This document shows positions 6,880 to 14,694 of a stretch of 64,000 bases of DNA, piece after piece. Source of the DNA: Salisediminibacterium beveridgei (lineage in GTDB: Bacteria; Bacillota; Bacilli; Bacillales; Salisediminibacteriaceae). The translations under genes and the position numbers were made by a program. Every line of letters begins with the position of its first letter. The stretch's first letter is position 1. A model generated the notes under the pieces. It was not told where the DNA came from. It saw only the letters and a list, made by a program, of their open reading frames with translations, and made no database searches. The DNA lies in assembly GCF_001721685.1 (NCBI RefSeq), contig NZ_CP012502.1, positions 3,038,001-3,102,000 on the forward strand. Reading direction: 5' to 3'.

Positions 6880-9800
6880 TTATTTTCCGAATTTCGTCGT
6901 AAATGCTGTATACACCGCAGGCACGATAATGACCGTGATGACCGCGGAGAACAATAGTCCTGAAATGATCGAGATCGCCAGCGGAACGAAGAGAACATCA
7001 CCACTCAGCGCGACTGGTGTCAAGGCACCGATCGCAGTGAATGCTGTCAAGAGGATCGGACGCAGTCGAACCCGCCCGGCTTCAATCACTGCTTCTTGGA
7101 TCCCCATGCCTTCTGCCCGGCGCTGATTGATGAACTCCAGCAAAACGATGGAATTCCGGACAACGATCCCGGCCAGTGACACGATCCCCATCAACGCCAT
7201 GAACCCGAGACCCGTCTGGGTCAAAAACAAGCCGATCACCGCGCCCGCTCCGGCAATATGCACCGTACTCATCACGAGCAGCGGCATTGCGAGGGAATAA
7301 AACTGGATCGCCATGACGATATAAATCAAAAACAAGACGAGAATGAACAGCGTGAACAGTTCAATAATGAAATCGGTGCGTGCTTCCGTTTCACCACCCT
7401 GACTCACGGTGTACTCACTGCCGGCACTTTCTTGAACATCATCAGTAATGGCCTGCACTTCATCTTCCAGACCATTGTCATCTTCAGCTGACGGAAAGAC
7501 ACGGAGGGTGATGGTACGGATGCTTTCCTCCCGGGTGATCTGCGGAATTTCCTCCGCCCGGGTCTCTGTTAAGAGATTATCCAATGAGATCAAGTCCGGC
7601 GGTCCAGCGTCACCATTGCCCTCACCCGAAGCAGGGAGTGAAATCTCAGAGAGGTCAACGCCTTCCTCGTCATTTACTTTATCAAGGAGCAACTGGATCC
7701 CGACAGCTCCTTCATCTGAACGGAAAGTCATCAGCGGCAATCCGTCCGTTCGCAGACTGATTTGTTCACTGATATCAGCCATGCGAATCCCGTTTTCCTC
7801 GAGTTCATCCCTGACCGGCTCGTAGACAAGCGTCGGACGCAGAGGTCCCATATCATCCCGAACCGTTCCACTTTCCGGAATCTCACCGATCCGGTCTTGC
7901 AACTCATTACTCAAATCAATGAGTGTGTTCACATCCGGCCCTTGTATCGTAATGGCAATCGGCGCACCGACTGGCGGTCCGGATTCAATCGTCGTCAATT
8001 CCGGCTCCGCAAATTCATAATCATCCTGCAGGACCGGCGTCCAGCGGTCGATGGTCTCGCGTGCGGACTGCTCCTCTTTGTCCACTCTTAACAGCAGGTT
8101 TCCTGTTTCCACGCCGCTGTTGGAGATCCCGTCTCCAAAGAGTGGCGGCAGGCCGCCGCCTGCATAAATGGCAGTTTCATAGACATGCTCATCTTCAGAA
8201 AGAATCTGTGCCCGCATGTCTTCGAGTGTGCTTTCTGTTTCTTCCAGGGTTGTTCCTGCCGGGAGTCGTACTTCGACAGTCACTTCTTCACGGTCAGTGC
8301 TCGGAAAGAATTCCACCGGAATAAACGGTATCAATCCGTAGAAAGCTGTTGTCATCACAAAACCAACGATTGCGACTTTCCATGGATGACGGACGACCCG
8401 GGTTAATAAGGTATCACTGTACCAGTTGGCCAGCTTATCAAACTGTTTACCCAGAAGGCCATCGCGCTGGGCCACTCGTTTTTTCTTCGCGCGGTACTGC
8501 TTCTTCTGACGCCAGATCAAAAAGATCGGGACAAGTGTCAGTGCGACGATGGTCGATGCGATAATGGTTGTGATCAAAACCGTTGGGAGTGCCGCAATAA
8601 AGTCACCGTTCCCCCCCTGGATAAAGACCAGCGGTAAAAAGGTGAATACAATCGTCAATGTCGATGTAATAATCGACACCCGCACTTCGCGTGTCCCTTG
8701 CAGTGCCCCTTCCACCGGAGCCATGCCCTGCTTGTATTTATTTCGGATATTGTCACCGACCACAATCCCGTCATCCACGAGTATCCCTAAAGCGATGATC
8801 ATCCCGATGATCGAGATCTGATTTAAATCCACCTGGAAAAACGGTAACGGAATCAATCCGATCAGAACGGATGTCGGAATGGCAAGCGCCACGATGACTG
8901 CCGAGCTGATATTCAGGCCGAGCAGTGTGACTACAATGACGGACAGCACCGCGAGGGCAAAAGACAACGACAGATCTCCGAAGATCTCATCGACGATGGT
9001 CTGCTGCGTGTAAAATAAATCAAGAGATACTTCATCAGGCAGATCTTCTTGCAGCGTCATCATCAATTCATCCACATCATCATGCACCTGCGGGATACTG
9101 ACCCCACCTTCGGCAAATACGGTGAAAGACAGCGCCGGGGTCTCTTCATACGTAATCAGATCATCCGGTGTCTCATGCACCAGCCCCACTTCCGCAATGT
9201 CCTCGAGATAAACTGCCTCTCCTTCAACATCATTTGCCACAAAAATTCCGGCAATGGCCTCGAGTTCTTCCAGGGTCGTCAGTTTGAGCTGGACGTTCTC
9301 ACCGTCCATGACTTCAATGCCAAGGGGGGTGGTGTTCAGTTCACCTTCGACCGCATCAATAACATCGGGAAATTGCAGTCCCCGTTCAAACAGCTCCTCA
9401 CTATCCACATTGATTTCAAACGTCTGATCGGGAAAGCCTTTCACCTCAGTACTGGACACATCGATGAGTCGTTCCACTTCCCGCTGCCAATCGTGAAGTT
9501 CTTCTCGCACCTCATACAGATCCTCCCTGTCATCCGCCAGCAGATGATAACTGGACAGGGAGCCGATGGCTTCTGCCTGTGAGAAATCCGTATCGTTCGC
9601 TTCAGCCGGTAAGCTGTTCCTCGCACCATCGATCGCCTGCTGAATATCCGTAAAGACCTCGGTCCGGTTCACGCCATCCACAAGTTCGACGGTAATATTT
9701 GAAAAGCCCGATGTCGATACACTTGTCTTGGAATCGATGCCGTCGATCCCTTCCAAGGCATCCTCCAATGGCACAGTGATCTGCTGCTCCACTTCTTCCG

Positions 9801-9960
9801 GCGTTGCCCCCGGATAGACCGTGCTGATATTCCCGATATCAAAGGAGAACTCTGGAATTTCACGCTGAGGTAATGTGACAAGTGTTAATGCGCCAATGAT
9901 CACCGCAATTAAGAGAAACATCAGCGTGATTTTTGACTTTTCAATCACCTTTTCGAACAT
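6880..9960 (-). CDS. RND-family efflux transporter (SwrC/AcrB type)
   Basis: A protein of about 1026 residues with the RND layout: an N-terminal helix, a large extracytoplasmic loop, six helices, a second loop and six more helices. The opening TLPQREIPEFSFDIGNISTVYPGATPEEVE is typical of HAE1-type pumps, and GILVDDGIVVGDN in TM4 carries the two proton-relay aspartates. Gram-positive members such as SwrC/YerP export surfactants and antimicrobials and work without an outer-membrane channel. No membrane-fusion protein gene is adjacent. ATG 9960 is preferred over GTG 9966 on spacing from AAAGGTG. It lies 76 bp downstream of tetR with a hairpin and a possible operator between. Confidence 0.93.
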   Translation of the reverse strand: MFEKVIEKSKITLMFLLIAVIIGALTLVTLPQREIPEFSFDIGNISTVYPGATPEEVEQQITVPLEDALEGIDGIDSKTSVSTSGFSNITVELVDGVNRTEVFTDIQQAIDGARNSLPAEANDTDFSQAEAIGSLSSYHLLADDREDLYEVREELHDWQREVERLIDVSSTEVKGFPDQTFEINVDSEELFERGLQFPDVIDAVEGELNTTPLGIEVMDGENVQLKLTTLEELEAIAGIFVANDVEGEAVYLEDIAEVGLVHETPDDLITYEETPALSFTVFAEGGVSIPQVHDDVDELMMTLQEDLPDEVSLDLFYTQQTIVDEIFGDLSLSFALAVLSVIVVTLLGLNISSAVIVALAIPTSVLIGLIPLPFFQVDLNQISIIGMIIALGILVDDGIVVGDNIRNKYKQGMAPVEGALQGTREVRVSIITSTLTIVFTFLPLVFIQGGNGDFIAALPTVLITTIIASTIVALTLVPIFLIWRQKKQYRAKKKRVAQRDGLLGKQFDKLANWYSDTLLTRVVRHPWKVAIVGFVMTTAFYGLIPFIPVEFFPSTDREEVTVEVRLPAGTTLEETESTLEDMRAQILSEDEHVYETAIYAGGGLPPLFGDGISNSGVETGNLLLRVDKEEQSARETIDRWTPVLQDDYEFAEPELTTIESGPPVGAPIAITIQGPDVNTLIDLSNELQDRIGEIPESGTVRDDMGPLRPTLVYEPVRDELEENGIRMADISEQISLRTDGLPLMTFRSDEGAVGIQLLLDKVNDEEGVDLSEISLPASGEGNGDAGPPDLISLDNLLTETRAEEIPQITREESIRTITLRVFPSAEDDNGLEDEVQAITDDVQESAGSEYTVSQGGETEARTDFIIELFTLFILVLFLIYIVMAIQFYSLAMPLLVMSTVHIAGAGAVIGLFLTQTGLGFMALMGIVSLAGIVVRNSIVLLEFINQRRAEGMGIQEAVIEAGRVRLRPILLTAFTAIGALTPVALSGDVLFVPLAISIISGLLFSAVITVIIVPAVYTAFTTKFGK

Positions 9961-9981
9961 ATTCACTCACACCTTTTCTTT

Positions 9982-9997
9982 ATGACAGTAGTGTCAT
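9982..9997. promoter_or_regulatory. Possible TetR operator before the RND gene
   Basis: Inverted repeat ATGACA-N4-TGTCAT (9982-9987 / 9992-9997) just upstream of the RND ribosome binding site. Its size and symmetry suit a TetR dimer, but no second copy was found in front of tetR. Confidence 0.35.
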
Positions 9998-10013
9998 TTT
10001 TTATTTTACTTTA

Positions 10014-10041
10014 ACCCGGTTCCATTTTCCCTGAACCGGGT
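10014..10041 (-). terminator. Hairpin between tetR and RND gene
   Basis: ACCCGGTTC (10014-10022) pairs with GAACCGGGT (10033-10041), directly after the tetR stop. The T-tract is interrupted, so it may terminate only partly and leave some read-through into the pump gene. Confidence 0.55.
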
Positions 10042-10042
10042 A

Positions 10043-10612
10043 TCATTTTTTACCATTCAAATAGAGGCCGTCCCTTACGATCGCGTAAACTTCATCCACC
10101 CATTCTTCCTCCGTCATGTTCGATATCGGTATTTGCACCGTCGCCATGATAAAGCCGACCCGGGTAGACAAGGAGACGTCCTGACGCATCAGTTCCGCTT
10201 CTCTTCCACTGGTCAGGATCACGCCGATCTTTGCTTTCATTTCCTGAAACAGTTCGAACATCCGCTGAACGTTTTGACGTACTTTATCCGTCGCTTCACG
10301 ATCGATGTAAGGCATGATCTGCAGCATTTGATGCATATGGGCATAACGTGACCAGAGACGGATCAGGCCTTTCACAGGTTCCTCTTCCTCTGCCGCATCA
10401 TCGATTCGTTCCACTGAACGCTCGAGAAGGTGGATCATATAATCAGTGACCAATTCTTCTTTTTTATCGTAGTAATTGTAAATGGTGCTTCTTGCAACAC
10501 CCAGCTTTTCTGCTAATGCTTTAAAATGAAACCGGCTGTAGCCATGTTCCAAAATCAGTTCTTCCGTGGCAGTGTATAAATCCACCGGGTCGATGGTTTT
10601 TTTTCGGCTCAT
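10043..10612 (-). CDS. TetR/AcrR-family transcriptional regulator
   Basis: A 189-residue regulator with an N-terminal TetR HTH (about 10-55: FHFKALAEKLGVARSTIYNYYDKKEELV) and a helical C-terminal ligand domain. It lies immediately upstream of the RND pump on the same strand and probably represses it. The ATG at 10612 has a weak ribosome binding site in ACGGGGATGAGCT. An inverted repeat CAAAC-N8-GTTTG at 10650-10667 lies in the promoter region and may be its operator. Confidence 0.9.
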   Translation of the reverse strand: MSRKKTIDPVDLYTATEELILEHGYSRFHFKALAEKLGVARSTIYNYYDKKEELVTDYMIHLLERSVERIDDAAEEEEPVKGLIRLWSRYAHMHQMLQIMPYIDREATDKVRQNVQRMFELFQEMKAKIGVILTSGREAELMRQDVSLSTRVGFIMATVQIPISNMTEEEWVDEVYAIVRDGLYLNGKK

Positions 10613-10649
10613 AGCTCATCCCCGTTCCGTTGCTTCCTGACAAATATAA

Positions 10650-10667
10650 CAAACTGTACCCTGTTTG
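10650..10667. promoter_or_regulatory. Inverted repeat in the tetR promoter region
   Basis: CAAAC (10650-10654) and GTTTG (10663-10667) are separated by 8 bases, next to a minus-strand TATATT (10643-10648) that could be a -10. Possible autoregulatory operator; nothing else was recognised in the 205 bp between tetR and the next gene. Confidence 0.3.
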
Positions 10668-10817
10668 CATATGAAATACTCTTCATTTGTACAACTTTTT
10701 TATAGGATCTCCATTTCCTCACTTTACATCGCCGATACATTGTTATTGCAAGAATACCAACCAACATGGTAAGGTTTTAATGGCTTTAAAATGCAATTAA
10801 TCAATAAGGAGAGATGA

Positions 10818-11702
10818 GTGAAGATGAAAAGTTTTCGCAAGTGGGCAAAAAGGCCCGCATTACTGATTGCTTCAGCGTTAACCGCTGGCCTGTTAGCCGG
10901 TTGTGGCGCCAATAATGATGAGAGCGGGGAATCGTCCGGCAGTTGGGCAGACATTGAAGAACGCGGTGTCTTACAGGTTGCCACATCCGGCACATTATTC
11001 CCGGCTTCCTTTCATGACGACGAAGAAGGCCTGACCGGCTTTGAAGTCGAACTCACCCGCGAAGCAGCGGATCGTCTCGGGCTTGAGGTGGAATTCACCG
11101 AAATGGGTTTTGACGGGATGCTGACATCCATTAACAGCGGACAGGTGGATCTCGCTGTAAACGATATTGATATTAACGAAGACCGGGAAGAACGTTTCTT
11201 GTTTACTGAACCATATAAATTTTCGTACGGTGCGATGATTGTCCGTCCCGATGATTACTCCGGTATTGAAACACTGGAAGATCTCGAAGGGAAGAAACAC
11301 GGAGGCGCTGCAACGACCATCTATATGCAAATTGCCGAAAGCTATGGCGCTGAAGGCGTCACATACGAGAACGTCACCAACGATACGTATTTACGTGATA
11401 TCGAAAATGGTCGCCTGGACGTGGTGATGAACGATTATTACCTCCAGTCACTCGCGATCGAAGCGCTCCCTGAGATTGACGTCATCATTCATCCGGATCT
11501 GTTCTATCATCCGAACAATCAGGCGATGATCATGAAAGAAGACAATCATGAGCTGCAGGAAAGACTGAACAGCGTCATTCAGGAAATGCTTGAAGATGGA
11601 ACAGTCACAACGCTTTCCGAGCAATTCTTCGGTGGACAGGACGTCTCTGAGGAACCCGATATGGAATTTGAAGAACCTGATGTTGAGTACGACGACGAGT
11701 AA
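10818..11702 (+). CDS. Amino-acid ABC transporter substrate-binding lipoprotein
   Basis: A 294-residue family-3 solute-binding protein (SBP_bac_3). The N-terminus is a lipoprotein signal ending in LLAGCGANN, so the mature protein is tethered outside the membrane by the Cys. Body motifs GVLQVATSGTLFPASFHD, LTGFEVELTREAADRLG and VDLAVNDIDINEDREERFLFTEPY are those of polar amino-acid or cystine binders. The C-terminal tail is very acidic (EEPDMEFEEPDVEYDDE), fitting a salt-adapted organism. GTG 10818 has better spacing from AAGGAG than ATG 10824, so the start is uncertain by two codons. The permease follows after a hairpin; no ATPase gene is nearby. Confidence 0.92.
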   Translation: MKMKSFRKWAKRPALLIASALTAGLLAGCGANNDESGESSGSWADIEERGVLQVATSGTLFPASFHDDEEGLTGFEVELTREAADRLGLEVEFTEMGFDGMLTSINSGQVDLAVNDIDINEDREERFLFTEPYKFSYGAMIVRPDDYSGIETLEDLEGKKHGGAATTIYMQIAESYGAEGVTYENVTNDTYLRDIENGRLDVVMNDYYLQSLAIEALPEIDVIIHPDLFYHPNNQAMIMKEDNHELQERLNSVIQEMLEDGTVTTLSEQFFGGQDVSEEPDMEFEEPDVEYDDE

Positions 11703-11727
11703 ACCGATCACCACATCATAACCTATG

Positions 11728-11757
11728 GCACCGGGGATCCGCTGATTCCCGGTGCCC
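11728..11757 (+). other. Intergenic hairpin between binding protein and permease
   Basis: GGCACCGGG (11728-11736) pairs with CCCGGTGCC (11749-11757). No U-tract follows. Such hairpins often stabilise the upstream mRNA so that the binding protein is made in excess over the permease. Confidence 0.55.
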
Positions 11758-11775
11758 TTGTAAGGAGGCATGACA

Positions 11776-12459
11776 ATGACGTCGATTGAATGGCAGTATA
11801 TCTTTAATCCCGAGCTCGCGTGGAGTTCCCTCCCTTACGTGCTCGAGGGATTAGGGCTGACCTTATTTATCTCCCTGGTCAGCATGGTGCTCGGCTTGAT
11901 CTTGAGTCTGTTTCTGGCACTCGCCAGGCGATCAGCCCAGAAATGGCTCCGATGGCCGGCGCGCTTATACATTTCATTCATGCGTGGTGTCCCGATTCTG
12001 ATCATTTTGTTTCTTTTGTATTTCGGTTTTCCCTATATCGGAATACAATTTACTGCTGTAACGGCTGCCGTCATCGGCTTTAGTTTTAACAGCGCCGCAT
12101 ACATGGCCGAAATTAACCGTTCCGCCATCAGTGCTGTACCAAAAGGCCAATGGGAATCAGCGAGATCATTAGGTTTTTCCTATCCGTTAATGATGTGGCG
12201 GATTGTTTTACCTCAGGCATCACGGATTGCTGTCCCTCCATTAACCAATGTACTCCTCGACCTGATCAAAGCTTCATCATTGGCGGCGATGATTACCGTA
12301 CCGGAGATTTTTCAAATGTCGCGTATTGTTGCCGGCCGGGAAATGGATTACATGACGATGTTTATCCTTGTTGCACTGATTTACTGGGCTGTCTGTTCAA
12401 TCATGACACTGCTGCAAAATTATCTGGAAAAGCGATTTGAAAAATACGGTGAAATCTGA
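11776..12459 (+). CDS. Amino-acid ABC transporter permease (HisM/TcyB type)
   Basis: A 227-residue membrane protein with five or six helices. It contains the EAA-type loop that contacts the ATPase (EINRSAISAVPKGQWESARSLG), typical of polar amino-acid permeases such as TcyB or GlnP. ATG 11776 is chosen since the ATG at 11770 is only one base from the AAGGAGG. It partners the binding protein just upstream. The transporter needs an ATPase that is not encoded here and is probably supplied from another locus. Confidence 0.93.
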   Translation: MTSIEWQYIFNPELAWSSLPYVLEGLGLTLFISLVSMVLGLILSLFLALARRSAQKWLRWPARLYISFMRGVPILIILFLLYFGFPYIGIQFTAVTAAVIGFSFNSAAYMAEINRSAISAVPKGQWESARSLGFSYPLMMWRIVLPQASRIAVPPLTNVLLDLIKASSLAAMITVPEIFQMSRIVAGREMDYMTMFILVALIYWAVCSIMTLLQNYLEKRFEKYGEI

Positions 12460-12572
12460 CGTATTTATTAATTTGAATCTGCATGTTTCTCCATTTTGTC
12501 ACAAACGATTTCATGAAAATGTGATAGAGTATAGGTAACTTGATTCATATCTTTTATGAGGAGGAACGTCCT

Positions 12573-12995
12573 ATGCGATACGTCACTTTTATCGGACTTA
12601 TTCTGATCAGTTTGCTGACAGCCGGCTGTGCAGATGCCAGCAGTGCGTCCACGGACAGTTATTACGACGAAGTCGATGAACAGACGCAGGCATTTTATCA
12701 GGAGAATGAAGTCTTATATAATGATATCCAGGGCATTCAAGAAGAACGATACCTCCTCTATGTCCACAGTCCCGATTGCAAATTCTGCATTCAATTCGCT
12801 CCGGAAATCCAGGCTTATCAATCCAGTTCAGACGCCTATCCGATCTACAAACTCCATGCAAGAATCCCGGAAAACGAAGCGGCATGGGAAGACTTTGCCA
12901 TTGAAGGTGTCCCGACAGTCCTTCTGATGGAGGGAACTGAAGTCGTCGACCGGATCGTCGGCTATGTGCCGGAAGGGAATCTTTTCAGACCATAA
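12573..12995 (+). CDS. Thioredoxin-like membrane-anchored lipoprotein
   Basis: A 140-residue protein with a lipoprotein signal (LLTAGC, Cys19) and a thioredoxin-like domain. The redox motif is CKFC at residues 69-72 (SPDCKFCIQFAPE), and the cis-proline loop is EGVPTVLLM. It should act outside the membrane in disulfide exchange or thiol reduction, but the partner is unknown. ATG 12573 follows GGAGG at a proper distance; the longer frame from 12540 is rejected. A good terminator follows the gene. Confidence 0.85.
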   Translation: MRYVTFIGLILISLLTAGCADASSASTDSYYDEVDEQTQAFYQENEVLYNDIQGIQEERYLLYVHSPDCKFCIQFAPEIQAYQSSSDAYPIYKLHARIPENEAAWEDFAIEGVPTVLLMEGTEVVDRIVGYVPEGNLFRP

Positions 12996-13020
12996 GCAAC
13001 TGTTCATTTGATAATCAAAC

Positions 13021-13057
13021 AACCACCTTCTTTGCCGTCAGTGCATTGAAGGTGGTT
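13021..13057 (+). terminator. Intrinsic terminator after thioredoxin-like gene
   Basis: AACCACCTTC (13021-13030) pairs with GAAGGTGGTT (13048-13057), followed by TTT. Confidence 0.88.
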
Positions 13058-13266
13058 TTTACGTGTCATAACAAAAATGGTTATGCTGAAATATATAACG
13101 TGCACATGCTGCCGGGTAGTGGTTTCAAGTTTGTTCAAAATGGATCAAAATCTTATCAATACAGCATGATTTCATTTAAAACTCATTCATTAGATTATGT
13201 TGTTTGAAGGAAGATTACCCATGTTCAATTTCAGACCTTTAAAAAGTGCTGATAATACCAGAGGAT

Positions 13267-13455
13267 TTAAAGTTGCTCATCAAAAGACGGGTCTTGTTCA
13301 TCAATCGTCAGCACCTGTTCATCACTCCAGCAGGTTTGATCATCAATAAGCCGGGTTTGTTCATCAAAAGTGTGCACTTGCTCATCAATATCACGAAAGA
13401 CAACTGAATTCCTGCAACCATTGCTCGACAATTCAGTTCCTGAAGAACTGTCCAT
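13267..13455 (-). CDS. Small protein with DEQ heptapeptide repeats (uncertain)
   Basis: A 62-codon frame whose second half is a run of seven-residue units of the form x-x-(I/F/S)-D-(E/D)-Q-x: DIDEQVH, TFDEQTR, LIDDQTC, WSDEQVL, TIDEQDP, SFDEQL. A weak GAGGAAAAG lies 7 bases before the ATG at 13455. No function is recognised. The repeat is acidic and probably not folded alone. The plus strand of the same repeat is also partly open (ATG 13221 to TAA 13349, reading VHQ units), so which strand, if either, is translated cannot be decided here. Confidence 0.35.
   Translation of the reverse strand: MDSSSGTELSSNGCRNSVVFRDIDEQVHTFDEQTRLIDDQTCWSDEQVLTIDEQDPSFDEQL
13273..13398. repeat. Six-copy 21-bp tandem repeat
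   Basis: The core TTG(T/C)TCATCA recurs at 13273, 13294, 13315, 13336, 13357 and 13378, exactly 21 bp apart, with variable bases between. The period is a multiple of three, so either strand keeps its frame. The preceding stretch 13058-13272 holds no recognisable gene or RNA. Confidence 0.9.
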
Positions 13456-13483
13456 GATTTATCTTTTCCTCGTCTGCAAAATA

Positions 13484-13527
13484 AAAAGCGCTTCATACCC
13501 ACAATTTGTGAGTTATGAAGCGCTTTT
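13484..13527 (-). terminator. Terminator of ppaC
   Basis: AAAAGCGCTTCATA (13484-13497) pairs with TATGAAGCGCTTTT (13514-13527), 4 bases past the ppaC stop. Confidence 0.9.
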
Positions 13528-13531
13528 GAAT

Positions 13532-14464
13532 TTATCCCAAGACGCTTTGCAGTGGCGGAACCACCTGCTTCTTGCGGGAAACAACACCCTCAAGTAATGC
13601 TTGTCCGTTCTCAAAACTAACACCAAATGCTTCTTCCACTGCGGAAACCTGTTCGCCCACAGCAAGAACGATCGAATTGCTGTTCAGGATATCTGTGACT
13701 GCCAGCAGATAAAGCCCCAGTCCACGGCTGTCCACTTCTTTTTGCATGGCGTCTTCCACGAGTTTCTGACGATCGAGGACATCTTTCGCATCAATGACGT
13801 TCACCTGACCGATGACTGCCTTGATCTCGCCCATGGAAAATTCCTTGGCGTCCATCGTGATCAGCTGTTCCGGTGTTTTGCTGGCCATATCCGCACCGGC
13901 TTTGAGCATATCCAGACCGTATTGATCCAGATCAACACCTGCCAGCGGTGCCAGTTCTTTTGCCGCATCCACGTCTTCTTCCGTGCACGTTGGCGATTTG
14001 AAGAGAAGAGAGTCGGAAATGATCGCAGACAGCATCAGCCCTGCCATCTCTTTGGACACTTCCACACCGCTCTCCTTATACATTTTATTCAGGATCGTTG
14101 CTGTGCAGCCGACAGGTTCTGCCCGGAAATAGAGCGGGCTTTCCGTTTCGAAATTGGCAATGCGGTGGTGATCAATGACTTCAATTACCTGTACCTGGTC
14201 GATATCTTCCGCACTTTGCTGGCGTTCGTTATGATCCACGAGAATCACCTGATCCGCCTCATCCGCGACGTGTTCCATCATGCGTGGTGCACTGACGCCA
14301 AACTGATCGAGGGCAAACTGTGTTTCCGCCCCGACTTCACCCAAACGAACGGCTTCCACGTTTTTGCCCAGTTTCTTTTTCAAGTCAGCGTATACCAGCG
14401 CTGAACAAATCGTATCTGTATCCGGGTTCTTATGCCCGAAAATCAACACTTTTCCTTCACTCAT
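13532..14464 (-). CDS. ppaC: Manganese-dependent inorganic pyrophosphatase
   Basis: A 310-residue family II pyrophosphatase of the DHH superfamily, close to B. subtilis PpaC along its full length. Metal-binding motifs are all present: [13 protein letters not shown] at the N-terminus, VDHNERQQ, the DHH motif in [10 protein letters not shown], and the C-terminal substrate-binding SRKKQ. It hydrolyses pyrophosphate in the cytoplasm using Mn2+ or Co2+ and pulls biosynthetic reactions forward. ATG 14464 is preferred; the TTG at 14476 is only two bases from the GGAG. The gene is monocistronic, with its own terminator. Confidence 0.97.
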   Translation of the reverse strand: MSEGKVLIFGHKNPDTDTICSALVYADLKKKLGKNVEAVRLGEVGAETQFALDQFGVSAPRMMEHVADEADQVILVDHNERQQSAEDIDQVQVIEVIDHHRIANFETESPLYFRAEPVGCTATILNKMYKESGVEVSKEMAGLMLSAIISDSLLFKSPTCTEEDVDAAKELAPLAGVDLDQYGLDMLKAGADMASKTPEQLITMDAKEFSMGEIKAVIGQVNVIDAKDVLDRQKLVEDAMQKEVDSRGLGLYLLAVTDILNSNSIVLAVGEQVSAVEEAFGVSFENGQALLEGVVSRKKQVVPPLQSVLG

Positions 14465-14521
14465 CTTCTTCAACACTCCTTCATCAACATGAATTTACCA
14501 TAATCATTCTAGCATAAGAAG

Positions 14522-14544
14522 AACCGCCTTGAAAGACGGCGGTT
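14522..14544 (-). terminator. Probable terminator of the met operon
   Basis: AACCGCC (14522-14528) pairs with GGCGGTT (14538-14544). It lies on the far side of an interspersed repeat from the metH stop and precedes CTTCTTAT on the minus strand. Confidence 0.6.
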
Positions 14545-14552
14545 GCTTCAGA

Positions 14553-14680
14553 TTATTTTCACTCACTTTCGGCGGACGCTTGCCCAGGGGCTTGCCCTCA
14601 GCTAACTTTCGCTTTGCGAAAGTGGATCTTCGGACTGCGCTTGTCCCTCGGGCGTCGCCGCCTGACGTTCGTGAAAATAA
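14553..14680. repeat. Interspersed repeat, copy 1
   Basis: A 128-bp element bounded by perfect inverted ends TTATTTTCAC / GTGAAAATAA. It contains GGCGG...CCGCC inner arms, the hairpin ACTTTCGC/GCGAAAGT and the phrases GGGGCTTGCCCTC and CCCTCGGGCGTCGCCGCCTG. The same phrases recur at 24484-24685, and the frame is shared in part by 42172-42320. It carries no credible gene. Confidence 0.85.
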
Positions 14681-14694
14681 CTTCACTAATAGAC

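Noticed and set aside
11728..11757. Terminator between the amino-acid binding protein and permease
   Set aside because: The stem is strong but no T-run follows and the genes belong together; a stability hairpin is more likely.
13273..13398. CRISPR array
   Set aside because: The period is only 21 bp, with a core of about 11 bp and no spacer-length gaps; it is a coding-type tandem repeat and no cas genes are present.
14504..14686. 60-codon minus-strand ORF over the first interspersed repeat
   Set aside because: It lies inside the repeat and its terminator; a similar but frame-altered ORF occurs in copy 2 (24460-24663), so it reflects shared repeat sequence rather than a protein.
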